NCBI RefSeq assembly: GCF_000002425.4
Contig: NC_037265.1
Coordinates: 5,334,323-5,398,322, forward strand
DNA length: 64,000 nt
DNA from: Physcomitrium patens
Taxonomy: Eukaryota > Streptophyta > Bryopsida > Funariales > Funariaceae
Direction of reading: 5' to 3'
The notes beneath the pieces are model-generated. The model was given only the letters and a program-made list of their open reading frames with translations. It had not been told where the DNA came from and made no database searches. The translations under genes and the position numbers were made by a program. Shown here piece by piece: positions 34,458 through 46,165 of this stretch (position 1 is its first letter; every line of letters begins with the position of its first letter).

Positions 34458-35014
34458 TGTCACGGACATAATCATGTAAGCTAGTAATTACATATACAAA
34501 TAGGTAGAAGTAAAAGTAGATAAAAATAAATTAATTCTATAGTATTTAATATGGAAGCTTCATAGAAGCTTCATAGATGCTGCTTTGACTTCATATGTAT
34601 CTTTAATTGACTTTTTAGATTAGAAACGTGGTCAACAAGTTGGCCATGTGCCACACATGTTGTTAGCTTGAAGATCAAGCTAACTATGTGGCCCACACAT
34701 AGAAGAACTTGCCTTGTAAGTCAAGGCATGTGTCCTATAAAGTCAACACATATTGGAGGTCCTATAGAACGTCGCGACGTAGCCCTTAGTTAGATAGTAT
34801 ATATAGAGACAAGAGTGAAGGCTTCTTCACTCTTGTCAACTCCTTTCTTGCTTCTAGTCTAGTTTCAAGGGTCTCTAGTTTTCTTGTCTTTTGGCAATAG
34901 CCATTCTAGTTTCTCTTTCAATATATATCTTTGTTTATATATATTTTGTTACCTCTCTTTGAGTGAAGGCTCACTTGTCTGAATTATTTTTTCATCGAGT
35001 TCTTGTCCTTGACA
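34458..35014 (+). repeat. Element A 3' LTR
   Basis: 557 bp, TGTCACGGACAT...CCTTGACA, followed by the target duplication GTACC (35015-35019). It differs from the 5' LTR by a modest number of substitutions and small length changes. Confidence 0.92.
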
Positions 35015-35019
35015 GTACC
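35015..35019. repeat. Target-site duplication GTACC, right of element A
   Basis: Perfect copy of 5163-5167. Element E protease-linker sequence (ACCCTTGCATAAGTAGAA) resumes here. Confidence 0.9.
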
Positions 35020-37236
35020 CTTGCATAAGTAGAATGATTATCAAGTATTTTTGTTTCCATCCATGTTGTCGTATTATAAGGTTGTTCTAAAATCAATAGA
35101 TAAGACATTGTATCTTGAACAAAGAAATATTATTCTGTCGCAACATCTCTAATCGAAATTTTGACATTTAGACAAGCTCCATATAATTTGTCTCATATGT
35201 TATTAGCTGCTGGTATTGTCCATCCATGTTCCATATCAATTGGCCATTTCCACTTCTTATAAAGATCTTTAGAAATAAGATTTATTTTAGAACCATGGTC
35301 AACTAAAGCAACAATTGGTTCTTCTATATCTCTTACTTTTATCAATATTTCAGTTGTTGTCCTTGTCCAATTTTTCCAAGTATAATGGCTTGAAGCTTCT
35401 ATTTTCTTATCACTATAATCTTTGAAACGTACTCATTGATTATATCCATTCTTTTCATTTGTTAATTACTTGTAACCATTATCAACCTCTTCTTCAACTT
35501 TATATAATCTTGCATCAATAGCATGATTTATTCCAGCTTTGTCCATTAATTGCCTCTTTTGTTTAATGGTATTAATGATAACATCATGAAACTCCTTCTT
35601 TATAATTTCCAAAATTTCTTTCAATGTGAATTCTATCTTAGCATTTAATATACGTTCTTTCAATACCCCTTTTAAATTTGTTACTACTTCAATATCAGAA
35701 TGTAGCCTATAAGCAATTGATTTATCTTTATCTTTTGTCTCCTTTTTTTTTTCTTCCAATGATGCTAAAGTATCCTTTATAGGTAATTCTTGTGAAGCCA
35801 CCTCACGAGCCTTGTTTCCTCGAGTTTATATCTTAAAAGAATTTCCTTCTCTTGTATCATCAAAATTCCCTCGTCTCTTTTCTTCCATCAAAGCTTCATG
35901 TTGGCTTTTAGCAATATATGCATGAACTGAAAGAGACTCAATAAAATCTTTTCAACCTGTTGTACCTCGTATTATAGCTGGAGTCCTTCATAATGCTTTC
36001 CGAGGTATTTTTTCTTTTTGCATTGTAGAAATGGCAAAAGTCCAAAATTCACTAGTTTCTATACTTCTACTAAAGTCATCATCTACTCTAGCACCATAAC
36101 TTGTATTCTCTCGTGTTGCTATTCCATGTTCTATTAAATAATCTTGAATCAATACTCTCATACATCCTTTGCCAAAATTGATTTGAAGGAGACCCTCTGT
36201 ATCCTTTAATGTAATCTTTCCATCTTTCCAATAAATAACTCTTTGTTGTATCATATTATTAAATTCATTACAATCCTTCCTAGTATGTGAAACGTCATCA
36301 CACCAGATACATCTTTGTATATACCTTTATTTTGAAACATTCTTCAAATTATTTGTAGAGTATTTTCTTCAAGTCTTGCCAATTTGATTTGAAGATCTCG
36401 CATTCCACGAATAATTTCTTCAATTTCCATCTCTCATTTCTTCAATAAAGATGTTGAAGGTTGAACAATAGACATTGTTGGTTGTGTTGTATGTATTAGA
36501 ATTTTAGGTGCTTGTACTGCTTTTGGAATATTACTCCTATCCTTCCTCCTTTCTCTTTTTGTAAGCAAACCCACCGTATTTTCAACATTTTTCCACTCTG
36601 TTCTCAATCCTTCATCTTCTTCTTTGTCTTCAAGGAGCAACTCCAATTTTCCTTGTAACTCTCCATCAGCAGCTTGAAAAAATAATTCAACCTTGTTCGG
36701 CTCTAATGTCAATTTTTCTACCTTCGATAATTGAGAATACTGCCTCTCAAATTCCCTTAGTAGCTCTGTTGCTTATAAATTCTTATTAGGCCGCTTAATT
36801 TATTCTATAAATAGTTTCTTAGTAATACGATCAATGTCCTCCAAGAAATATTCATCTTTTAATGCATATGAAAAAATCTCCCATGAATTTATATAATGCT
36901 CTATAATTGATGTAATTTCCTCTCTTATTTTTGGTATCGTGGCAAGTCCAAATAATTCAACCATCTTCTTTTTAGAAACCCGATTTAATTTCATTTCCCA
37001 AACATAACATCTTAAATACCTTGAAATATCCCTTCCATCAAATTGATCAATTTTATTGATCACTGCTTGTAATGCTTTGGTTGCTAAAGCTTCTTTACGA
37101 TCATTGCTTTCTTGTTGCTACATAGATAATGATAAGGCTTGAAACATACCAGCAATGGACGGATCCATGTACATACCTTGTCCCTTAAAAGAAGCTCCAC
37201 TTGAAGCTCCTTCAAAATTTTTATTCTTGTTCTCCA
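35020..37236 (-). pseudogene. Element E gag and protease (broken)
   Basis: Gag runs down from MENKNKN at 37236: NKIDQFDGRDISRYLRCY (about 37010-37060), LEPNKVELFFQAADGELQ (36660-36710), a knuckle region near 36300, then a charged region. The protease has VDHGSKINL (about 35290-35310). All parts align with B and C but are more diverged. Confidence 0.78.
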
Positions 37237-37318
37237 TAAAATAAAAATAAAAATAAATAAATCCCAATACCTTCTACCTCAAGCGTTTCACATCGGATTC
37301 ACCACTTCTGTTGTATTA

Positions 37319-39153
37319 TATGCTATCTAGCTTGAGAACACACTAGGTATGTGGCTGTGGAAGATAAAATGAAGTTTTATAAGTATTGAAGTAGTCTAGT
37401 GGATTTCAACCATTCAAACACAAATTATTTCAGATTTCAATGTAAAAGCTTAATCTCAATTCAAAGTACATAGAATACTATTTTTAATAGTTTTTAGCTA
37501 TTATAAGTACAGATTCTTTTGTTATTTATTAATTTTATTTTTATTTTATTTATTTATTTATTTTAAATCCTAATCCTAGACAACGAGCATTGGCAAGCTG
37601 TAATTCTCAATCTGACTGTCTGATTGTTGTGAGACTTCTACCACTAGTGTCTTAATAAGTCTTCTAAATGTCTAAGAAGTTCAATCCAATTCAACTTACA
37701 AATTGCAAAAAAATACTGTAAATCCATGTTGAAGTCCCTTAATTGCCACCTAAAAGATTGATGACGAACTTTAAGTTGCAATTTTTTCTTCTCTGACCGT
37801 TAATTCTCATTCAAACTTTGTATGCAGCTCCGCCTTTAAGTCCTCGACTTATCGCGTCAAAATTTACCTTATTCCAGCTGGTAGATCTTAGATATTACAA
37901 AAATCCTAAACAATTCAAATATGTCAACTTCTGATATCTCTTTATACTAATGATCAAATATCCTCTATCCGTATCATAAGATTAATACAAATTTTTGCAT
38001 GCACTTGGTATACTCAACCATCTAGATAGGTCTAAAATTTCAAGTACAAATGTTTTTCCAATTTCACAAAACAATCAAGAGTACTAGCCTTTAATTTATT
38101 GCAAAAATCCAATTCACCAATACAAACACTAACTTTGAGCAACGATTGCAAAGTCCTCCCAAATCCTATGAAACCCAATTCTATACCTTTCGAAGGAACT
38201 TGAAGCTAACACTCCGACTCCAAAATTCTAATCTCTGAATGTCCTCTTCTTTTTCTTTTCATTTCTTTTAACTCCGTGAGGTCTCCTATTCTTCTGCCTT
38301 GGACTCCAAATTGGAATAGTAGACCCGCTTCCATGGAATTCCCACCTCTAAGAGGATCTTTCCAAGAAAAGGACGTTTCTTCAAAATAACATAGAGAATG
38401 AAATAGCTTGAAATAGAACTGAAGCCTTCATATTTGTGACCTCATTCGGTTACCCAACTGAGTCAAGTCTCATATTGGATAAGAGGCCCGTAACAAGACC
38501 TAGATTGGATGCCCTCATAATTGGGTCAAATTGATCCTTCACATCAAACTCACCCAAATATTGAATTGGTCTTTTTTCCTTTTATCAACTCTTGGTAAGA
38601 ACAGCTAAGACTTATTCCATCCGATTCACTAGAGAATCTTGAGGACCTCGATTTATCTCTTCAATTTTTCTTTGGCTTTGGATTTGCTGATCTAGATTAT
38701 TGAAATTGAACAGAGTATTATATTGCTGATAATTATGCCCAGACTGCTTGCTATTCCCACACACTGGCACATAATTGTCACTGGCTTTGGGATTGGGACA
38801 TTCACTAGTACAATGATCAATCTATCTGCAACGAAAATAACAAAGTGGTCTTCTTGTACCCCCATCAGGCATATTAGATGTCTCCACTGATATATACCTA
38901 CTAGGCTTGTTCCATGTAGGATTAGAAAATGACCTTGGTCATCATGTTGATACAGAGAGTACTTGGTTCGATGACATCGATGGATCATATGTTGTTGTCA
39001 CGTTTAGTGGTACAGCTTACAATGGGATGTCATTAACTGGCCCTTGAATATTGGCATTAGAATTGGCCATTCTTTCTAACATCGAAGATGATTAAATATT
39101 AATAAATCTTTTCCATTTATATTTTCACCATATAATCATATTACAACACGACA
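37319..39153 (-). repeat. Element E 5' LTR (1835 bp)
   Basis: Bounded by TGTTGTATTATA and CACGACA. The primer site lies just to its left (minus-sense TGGTGAATCCGATGTG). It is homologous to the B and C LTRs at both ends. It is longer because it carries the zinc-knuckle frame (38600-39070) and an AT-rich segment (37430-37600). Confidence 0.85.
38600..39070 (-). pseudogene. LTR-embedded gag-like zinc-knuckle frame (copy 2)
   Basis: Second copy of the LTR frame, starting at an ATG at 39070 (MANSNANI). The knuckle region is at 38798-38840 (minus-sense RCR, DHCTSEC). It is colinear with 905-1412, with scattered substitutions. Degraded. Confidence 0.6.
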
Positions 39154-40451
39154 ACGGTTATTTAATACATAAAAATTGGGACGGATTTTCATTTTTTTGG
39201 GAGAGAGGTGAGAAACGGATAGTATGGGTAACATATTGTCATTATCACTAGGTAGTAAAAGAATAGGAGAGGAGCACTAGTTAGAGGTCATTTTGTGGTG
39301 TTGTTATGGTCACAAGTATCAATTGAAGATGTTCCAGAATAGCAGCATCAATTGGAACTTCAAGATGTCCAGATCTTGAAACTGGAAGTTCAAGTCTATG
39401 AATTGGAAGAGTATAATGAAGATCTATCAAACCAGTTGAGAAAGGAGTCGATGGAAGGACTGGAGGAGGAAAAAGATTTGTAATTGGAACCAAATTTGGT
39501 AGAATCTACATTTGATAATGCAGCAAATGATTAATTGGGTGGGCTAGAGGAAGTAGTAACTTTGTAGAATTTTGTTAAGTATTTTTTAGATAAAAATCAA
39601 TTGTGTGTTTGCGAGGACGCTGCATAGATAAGAGTGGAGTTATGTAGAATAGATATTAGTTCGTTTCTATGAGATATTGATAAAATAGACTAATAGTCCA
39701 TAAAATAGTCAATTCAGGAGGACGGATAATTGATTTAGTTATTAAAAGTAATTAATTACAAGATTACTGTTAGAATCTGGAAATCAAGAGGAATTATATA
39801 GGAGTTGTAGAAGTTTGTTGGGATGCCAGACTGGGATAGTCATGAGCCAGGATAAGCTTGGTGCTACTTCTTTGTCTCTTTTTGTTTCTTTATTGTTGAA
39901 GAGTAATAGATAGTTTTTGAATACTGAGAAGTGAGTCTGTGGAATAAATTAGGGATTGATTTATGAGTTATTGATTATATAATTGAAGTATTGTGTAATT
40001 GAATTATATGAGAAGTTATTGGAAGATTGATTATGGATGGAAGATTATGATTGTTGTTTATTGAGAGTTGTGTGTGTGTTTCAATAGAAGAAGCCTGTGA
40101 TTATAGAAATTCTTTGAATCCAGATTGGTTTGAGTGAAGTCTATTATTCCTCGTGTTGGATGGAATTTATGAGTTTTGAGCAGTCTTTTAAGAGTGCAGG
40201 GTTGCACATTGTGGTTATCAGTTGATGAAGGAGTATTGTTATTGGAAGAAAGCATTGTAGTATTTCTAGGTGTTTTAGTGGTTTGGAATACAGTTAATTG
40301 TATAATCCTAATAAGCAAAATTCATGTACTTAGTCTTTTCTTGTGTTTGGATTCCCCTATACAGGTTTCTTATGAAAGGAATTGTAGAATAAGTAAAATG
40401 ACAATCACATATGTGTACCATATAATTAGCTTATTTCATAAGCTAATAATA
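39154..40451. other. Unclassified stretch with coiled-coil-like coding relic
   Basis: Lies between the E LTR and an F-clade LTR fragment. On the plus strand, 39297-39600 reads as a degraded frame rich in Leu, Glu and Gln (LELQDVQILKLEVQVYELEE, then NEDLSNQLRKE), suggesting a coiled coil. The rest (39600-40451) is AT-rich, with no recognised gene or terminal repeats. It could be host-derived or the end of an unrecognised element. Confidence 0.35.
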
Positions 40452-40995
40452 TGTTGTTGTGTTGTATTTTGGCTACTATGTAAAAATATTATATTTATAT
40501 GTTTGATATATGATTTATTAAATAATATGGTAAGAGCCATGTTAATGAATTTTAGTTGGTTATAGAATAGAGTTAGATTACTATCTTAAAAGAAGGTTGT
40601 TTAAAAAGACTATTATTAGAATTTATTTTCTTTTGATAGTAACTTTTGAAAGTGATCTTATTAAAAGTAACTTTTAAATATTTAGAGTCACTCTTATTAG
40701 ACATTAGTGATACTTAAAATTTTATTTTGGTTCTTTTATTTCATATTTAGGACATATATTATATAAATCTTATTAGAAAAAATATTAAAAAATAATCTTG
40801 AAAGCAAAAAGAGAAGTTAGGACTTCCATATGAATGAATAGAGAAAGATGATGAAAATCTCCATTCTTATTGGCCAAAAATCATGTCCAATGGGCTTCAA
40901 AGAGCTTGTCTAAGGCCTTATTAGGAATTAGGATTATTCTTTCAAAGGAATTTGAACTTTGGATGCTAGGATGAGCAAGTTTAGGTTTTTAGCTA
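40452..40995 (+). repeat. Partial F-clade LTR
   Basis: Starts TGTTGTGTTG and follows the reverse complement of F for about 540 bp. Shared blocks include GGTAAGAGCCATGTTA, TCCATTCTTATTGGCCAAAA and AATGGGCTTCAAAGAG. It stops abruptly near 40995, where element I sequence begins. It marks the edge of the strongly AT-rich zone. Confidence 0.65.
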
Positions 40996-41821
40996 TAAAT
41001 TTGACCATTATATTTTTTGATTATGGTTGTTCTTTATAATATGTATTTTTGTTGAACTTTTGTTTTTTTTGAGCTTTTATTAACTATACCTTTATTATTG
41101 TATATAGCTCTAATAAATTATTTTTTAAATCTTTTATCACATGATTATCAAATTTTAAAAAGCCAAAGATATTTAGTTATAGATAGTAATTATGATTAGC
41201 AAAGAAATTTGTTTATTGAATAAAAAAATATATCAAATTATTATATAAAAATTCTATTTATGGTAAAATATTATCTAATCATCTTGATGATAGTTAATAG
41301 CATACCTCAAATCTTTAGATATAAGCTCCAAAGTCTTATTTTATCCAAAATATCATGCCACTAAAAAGTTATGATGAGCTTGAAGAATACATAAATATAT
41401 TTCTTATTGAATATATAAGTGACTTTTGAAATAGAATAAGTTGTTTTTAAACTTAAACTTCAAAGTGTCATGAGACTTAAAAGAAGTATTCTTAATAGCA
41501 TGAGTAAAAAGATCAAAAGACATATTTGATTATATTTGCTTAATAAAAATTAAATCAATAGTCAATATTGATTTTATTTATCAAAATTGAAATTGCTCAA
41601 TCTTTTAGATGACCATTCTTTATTGATCAAAAGTTACATTTCTTTCTTTTGATACAAGATAAGAATATCTAGAAAATACGTCTAATAAATATTATTATTT
41701 TTTAAATCAAAATATAGTCTTGAAACAAATCTAGATAATAACATATTCCAACAAGCATGGCAATGATTCAACATCTATGCTAATATAAATTACTTGAGGT
41801 TCTTGAGCACCATATATAGTA
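40996..41821 (-). pseudogene. Element I integrase/RNase H region, left block
   Basis: Decayed minus-strand chromovirus sequence matching H at 46290-47110 block by block (integrase C-terminal part through to the start of RNase H). It stops at the Tc1 terminal repeat, and the next part of the same order continues at 51595. Very AT-rich with almost no CpG. Confidence 0.7.
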
Positions 41822-42042
41822 ACTCAAAATATTATTTCAATATTGACATATTTTAGAAAGAATTATATATTATAAATGAATTATAGTGAATAATAATATG
41901 TGGATTATATAGAAAATAAAGTTTTCTTTGTATAGCTATCAAATGAGCTTAAATTGAAAAGAATCTATCAGATAATTGTGGAACTATGATCAATTTAATT
42001 TAAAACAATATTAAAGAATTTTTTTGAATATGGTATCTAATT
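41822..42042 (+). repeat. Left terminal inverted repeat of Tc1-like element
   Basis: About 215 bp matching 51380-51594 in reverse complement. Shared blocks include CTATCAAATGA, AAAGAATCTAT(C/T)AGATAATT and GGTATCTAATT. Decayed by many substitutions. Confidence 0.7.
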
Positions 42043-43075
42043 ACATATCTATACTTTCTACGACCTTCTTTGGCCTTGATAACTACTTCCAACTTCCTAG
42101 GCCTACTTTCAAATAACTTTTGGCATAAAATTATTTCAATATTATTTTATTTTATAATTATTATTTTTCATAATTTTCAAACTCTCTTTGATTTTATCTT
42201 CCAAGTATTGAGCTAGTGTTTGACGTGCTCCCAAAGATATTCAATAGAATTAAGATTAGAAAATTGAGCAAGCCAATCCATTACTTTAATCTCGTAATGA
42301 TCAAACTACTTCTATGCTAGTTTTGAATTATGCTTGGAGTCGTTATCTTGCTAAAAACTCACCTCTTGCTTAAAAATATCAAATTTTTTAATGCTAGGAA
42401 GTAGATTTTTTTATAAGAATTTCAACGAATTACTTGGCACCCATCTTCTCGTCAATCTTTTCCATCCTTTTCTCAACTTCTATCATCTTTTTTTCAATCT
42501 CTGCCATCCTCTCAATACTATCCCATTCTATACAATTTCATACCATTATATTTCCACCTCCATGTTTAATTGTTTCTTTGATCTTCTTATCAAGCAAGGA
42601 TTGACCATTTTATTTTCACACCTATTTTCTACCATCTAATCCAAATTTACTGATTTTTGTCTCATTTGACCAAATAACCTCTTCTAATCTTACATAGTAT
42701 ATTCTTTATATTTCAAAGTAAAATCCAAACATTATTTTAAATATCAAATAAATAATAGTGACTTTTTTTCTTCTCCACAGCTTTCATATTCCAATTCTTG
42801 AAAATATTTTAAATAGTTTGGATTGATACAAGATTATTGATAATATTGTTAAAATTTTTAGCAACCTCAATAGCATTTTCAACCTTTCTAGTGTTGATTT
42901 GGCAAATAATTGTCTTATTATCTACTATAGTGAGCTTTTTTGATTTATCTAATTTAAGGTTCTCTCTATTGAAAGAGATTTTTTTTGATATCCTAGAAAT
43001 AGTAGCTTTATGATAGCCAAGTTCAGAAGCTATTTGGCCATAAGATTTTTAAAAATGAAGGAGAATGAAGGTGAT
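42040..43075 (-). pseudogene. Tc1/mariner transposase (broken)
   Basis: Minus-strand relic of a cut-and-paste transposase. In order: an N-terminal helix-turn-helix (about 42940-43050: IASELGYHKATISRI), a linker, the first catalytic block VIWSNETKISKFGLDGRK near 42610-42680 (Asn where the family normally has Asp), the second block QDNDSKHNSKLA near 42320-42355, then WLAQFSNLNSIEYLWEHVKH near 42215-42290 carrying the catalytic Glu (DD34E layout), and a basic C-terminus (VVIKAKGG-like, about 42060-42110). Several in-frame stops and at least one frame change are present, so it is inactive. Recognition of the family is secure; the subfamily is not resolved. Confidence 0.8.
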
Positions 43076-43115
43076 GTTGTTTTAAAGAGGGAGAAATAGG
43101 TCTCATAGTTGTTCA

Positions 43116-43252
43116 AGGAATTATTAAGGACATAAGAATCTGAAAAAGAAATATATCAAGATTAAAGACAAAGAATGAGATTGATAGCAAAAGTGATTCC
43201 AAAGACTCTTATTTATACTATAATGAAGGTTAGAAAAGTCTATAGTACATTC
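43116..43252 (-). repeat. D-like LTR, left half (split by element H)
   Basis: Weakly matches the outer part of the D LTR (GGACATAAGAATCTGA, then a TTATTTATACTATAATGAAGG block where D has its TATA region). The other half lies at 51080-51240. Decayed, so the call is tentative. Confidence 0.45.
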
Positions 43253-43790
43253 TGTCAAGGACATGGATCTTGAAGAAAGAAAATTCTTAATGCACTCATG
43301 TATCACTAAAAAGAACTAGAAAGTTTGTTAAAGATGATATAATATTGAACTAGAATAGCTGTTATTAAAAACAAGAAGACTAGAAAGTCTTAGAATAAGA
43401 CTAAAAATTAGAAAGATCTTGACAAGAGTGAAAAAAACTTCATTCTTACCTCCATATATAATCTTAACTAGGAGCTATGTGGAAATTTCCTATAAGACCT
43501 CAAAAATGTATTGACTTTGTAAGACATATGTTTTAATTTATAAGGCAAGTTTTCTATATATGTAACATATACTTAGCTTATTCTACAAGCTATTAATATG
43601 TGGTTAATTTGTTGACAAAGTTTCTTACCTACCAATCAAGCACACACATTTAAAATCAAAGTAATGTCTACAAAGCTTCTAGAAAGCTTGTTAAGTAGGT
43701 TTTATGAAATTAACTTATTTTTATCTACTTTTACCTATTCCTACCTAATCATATAGATATTTATTAGAATACCTATGTATGTCCATGATA
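43253..43790 (-). repeat. Element H 3' LTR
   Basis: Reverse-oriented A-clade LTR: TGTCAAGGACAT at the left, GTCCATGATA at the right, then a polypurine-derived TTACTCTCCTTTTTAGG. Confidence 0.8.
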
Positions 43791-43831
43791 TTACTCTCCT
43801 TTTTAGGAATGAGTTCCACAAGGAAAGGTCT

Positions 43832-44160
43832 TCATAAGTTGAAGAAATCTAAGATGCAATAAATTATATTTGCTACATATTCTAATCTTTTTTCTCTTTG
43901 ATAATGGTTGATTGGTCTTTTCAACCACTGATAGTATTCCATATCAGGGCAAAAAGACCACCTTATTGTTTGATTTTTGTTGAGGCCTTTGTAACTTCCT
44001 TCAAATAAAATATTTAAAACACCATAAAGAATTGTTCCTACTTCTACTAAAATCACCAAATATTGGGACTCTCTTCCAAAGTCATGATACACAACATGTT
44101 TTATCTTACTATTTATTTAAAGAAAGATATGTCATTTTTGAGGATCTTCATCTTGATTTT
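43832..44160 (-). pseudogene. Element H post-pol small ORF
   Basis: The minus frame at 43832-44092 contains YHDFGRESQYLVILVEVGT, LFEGSYKGLN and EYYQWLKRPINHY, then LEYVANIIYCILDFF. Further upstream (44100-44160) an ETLQLSQ-type stretch resembles the D and K copies. It lies between the chromodomain and the 3' LTR. Decayed. Confidence 0.6.
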
Positions 44161-44192
44161 GTTATCTTGAACGTTGTGACAATTGCAATGTT

Positions 44193-44448
44193 TCATTTGT
44201 TAAGTTTGCAAATCAAAGCTCTTAAGTTAAATCTACTAGTTGTTGATTCTCCATCTAAAATGTGCCTTGGCCTTAAATCTAAGACTTCTTTTATCTTATA
44301 CTCTTGATTATTATCTACTTCTATAGGAGGAGGTGGCATTTGTCTTCTTCTTGAGATATTCTCTGTTTTGTATGGCTCAAGAAGAGATATGTAAAATATA
44401 GGATGGATCTTCATAGACTTTGATGTCATAATATAATATAGCCAATAG
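44193..44448 (-). pseudogene. Element H chromodomain region
   Basis: SMKIHPIFYISLLEPY, then PPPPIEVDNNQEYKIKEVLD, matching the integrase C-terminus and first chromodomain strand of D and K. LTR J begins next to it. Confidence 0.75.
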
Positions 44449-46165
44449 GTGGAAGAGTGTGGAAATTGTTATATTATAGAAGATTTTAATTCAAAATATT
44501 ATAACAAATTATCTTAAAAAAATATATGATAGTAAAAAAGATAATAAAATTAAAAGTACTAATATTACCTTTTACAAAATGAGCTTCTATTTATTTTTTA
44601 GGATCATAAATAAGAAAAAACAAAGTAAATTAGAAAAGAAAATGATATAAGTATGTGCAAGAAGGAATTAAGAGTAGATTGTAGCAAAATTTATTTTATG
44701 AATCCAAGAATTGATATCCAAAGAGGACTAGTTATTAACTTGGATCAAAATCAGACCCCAAGATACAAAACCACATACCTATGGCAATTTTGGGGTTTTT
44801 TTAGAGATCACAAAGTAAGGTTTGATAGTAGACTTGATAGTATTTTTATGCACATTGATTTTGTGTGATTTGGATTTATAATGACTTTATAAGACCCTTA
44901 CAAAGCCAAGATTATTTTGGACAATATCAAGAATTTTGTAGTAGATCTATAAGTGAAATTTTGTGGATATATGGTTATAATTGTGCTTAATATTTATTAT
45001 GAATTTTAACTTGATCTAATGGATGAATTGAGGATTATTGAGGTTCAAATGGATCAAGGTCTTAAAAAATAGAATTTTAGCTTCAGTGAGGGTTTTTAAG
45101 ATTTCTTATAATTTATTAGTTGGATTGGAATGAAAGTTATATGTATAGATAGAAGACTTATTTTTTTATATATATATGAGAATTTTGAGATCAATCACAT
45201 AGTGCAAAGAAGAGTTGTTAGCACTAGAAGGTTAGCATCAATGTTAGAAAAGGAGGCCAGCCAACATTTGAAGAGATTTTAGGATTTTTCTTCTATTTGA
45301 TAATTGTGATTGTCTTCAAATTTGTAATACTTGTTTGTAATTAAGAAATTGAAAGGCATATAGATTTTGAATCAAGATCAATAATTTAATCAAAAGATAT
45401 AGAGGTTCTAAATTACCTTAGGATTTGATTAGGTTTTAATTAGGATTTGGTTAGGATTTGGTTTAGGATTAGGATTTAATTAAGGTTTGATTTAGGATTT
45501 AGGATTTGGTTAGGATTTGATTTAGGATTTAAAATTTGATTAGGATTTGATTTAGAATTTAGAATTTGGTTAGGATTTGTTTAGGATTTGATTTAGGATT
45601 AAGATTTGGTTAGGATTTGATTTAGAATTTAGAATTTAGTTAGGATTTGATTTAGGATTTGATTTAGAATTTAGAATTTAGTTAGGATTTGATTTAGGAT
45701 TTAGGATTTAATTAGGATTTGGTTTAGAATTTATGATTTGTGTAAGATTTGTCTAGGATTTGATTTAGTATTAAAGATTTGGTTAAGATTTGATTTAGGA
45801 TTTAGCATTTGTCTAGGATTTGATTGAAGTCAATTAGGATTTCAACTAGGATTAAATTAGAACTTAGTTGAGATTATTTAAGATATATTTTGATTATTTT
45901 AATATTTTTTAGGACTTCTAAAGGATTCTTTTAAGATTTATTATAGATTATCTTTGAATTTTTTTAAGATTTCTTATTGTTTCTTTTATAATTTCTTTAA
46001 GGTTTTTTTTATAATTTGATTAAAGCTTTTTTAATATTATTAAGATTTAATTAGAATTTATTTAGTATTCTATTAGAATTAGGATTTTTTTATTACAATT
46101 TCTATTCTAACTTCCATAGCCAAGTACCTGGTGCACTTTCAAGTAATACTTTATATATTACGACA
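44449..46165 (+). repeat. LTR J with internal minisatellite
   Basis: An insertion of about 1.7 kb into the integrase/chromodomain boundary of H, flanked by CCAATAG on both sides (44442-44448, 46166-46172). Its right end (CTGGTGCACTTTCAAGTAAT...ACGACA) matches the B LTR end. It is homologous in reverse to L (52958-61000), including CCCAAGATACAAAACCACAT. It is a solo LTR of a long-LTR-clade variant. Confidence 0.7.
45415..45850 (+). repeat. Minisatellite (GGATTTGATTTA-type) in LTR J
   Basis: About 430 bp of degenerate 6-, 12- and 18-bp units built from GGATTTGATTTA, GGATTTAGAATTT and TTAGGATTTGG. The reverse complement (AAATCCTAAATCTTAAT-type) occupies 59640-59990 in LTR L, so the array belongs to the LTR family. 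Confidence 0.8.

Larger units (their letters stand above)
5168..35014 (+). mobile_element. Element A: Ty3/gypsy chromovirus-type LTR retrotransposon, interrupted
   Basis: Plus-strand LTR element bounded by near-identical LTRs (5168-5728 and 34458-35014) and by GTACC duplications. Parts seen: gag with a CCHC knuckle, protease, RT with YLDD, RNase H, and the small post-pol ORF. It is split by insertion of elements B (8411-17076) and C (17616-34112). The RNase H sequence resumes right after B with the same protein context (LTCKDK). The LTRs differ by only a few percent by eye, so A is fairly young, but its coding parts have many breaks and it is not whole. Confidence 0.9.
1..39153 (-). mobile_element. 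Element E: long-LTR Ty3/gypsy retrotransposon, outer shell of left nest
   Basis: Minus-strand LTR retrotransposon whose 3' LTR is cut by the left window edge and whose 5' LTR ends at 39153. Both LTRs share the same sequence (1-1495 matches about 37658-39153). Internal parts in coding order: gag (37236 downward), protease, RT, RNase H, integrase. They are closely related to elements B and C in this window. The internal region is split by chromovirus A between 5167 and 35015; the two halves are continuous in the protease region and flank A with GTACC on both sides. The element is a fossil with many breaks. It is older than A, B, C and D, since it hosts them. Confidence 0.85.

Noticed and set aside
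40176-40565. 129-codon plus-strand ORF, candidate host gene
   Set aside because: Hydrophobic low-complexity translation in AT-rich DNA. It overlaps the start of an F-clade LTR at 40452 and shows no family motif.
42391-42639. 82-codon plus-strand ORF
   Set aside because: Opposite strand of the Tc1 transposase catalytic region; a shadow.
45415-45850. Interstitial telomere tract
   Set aside because: Units are heterogeneous (6-18 bp) and not a clean telomere repeat, and the array lies inside an LTR shared with L.
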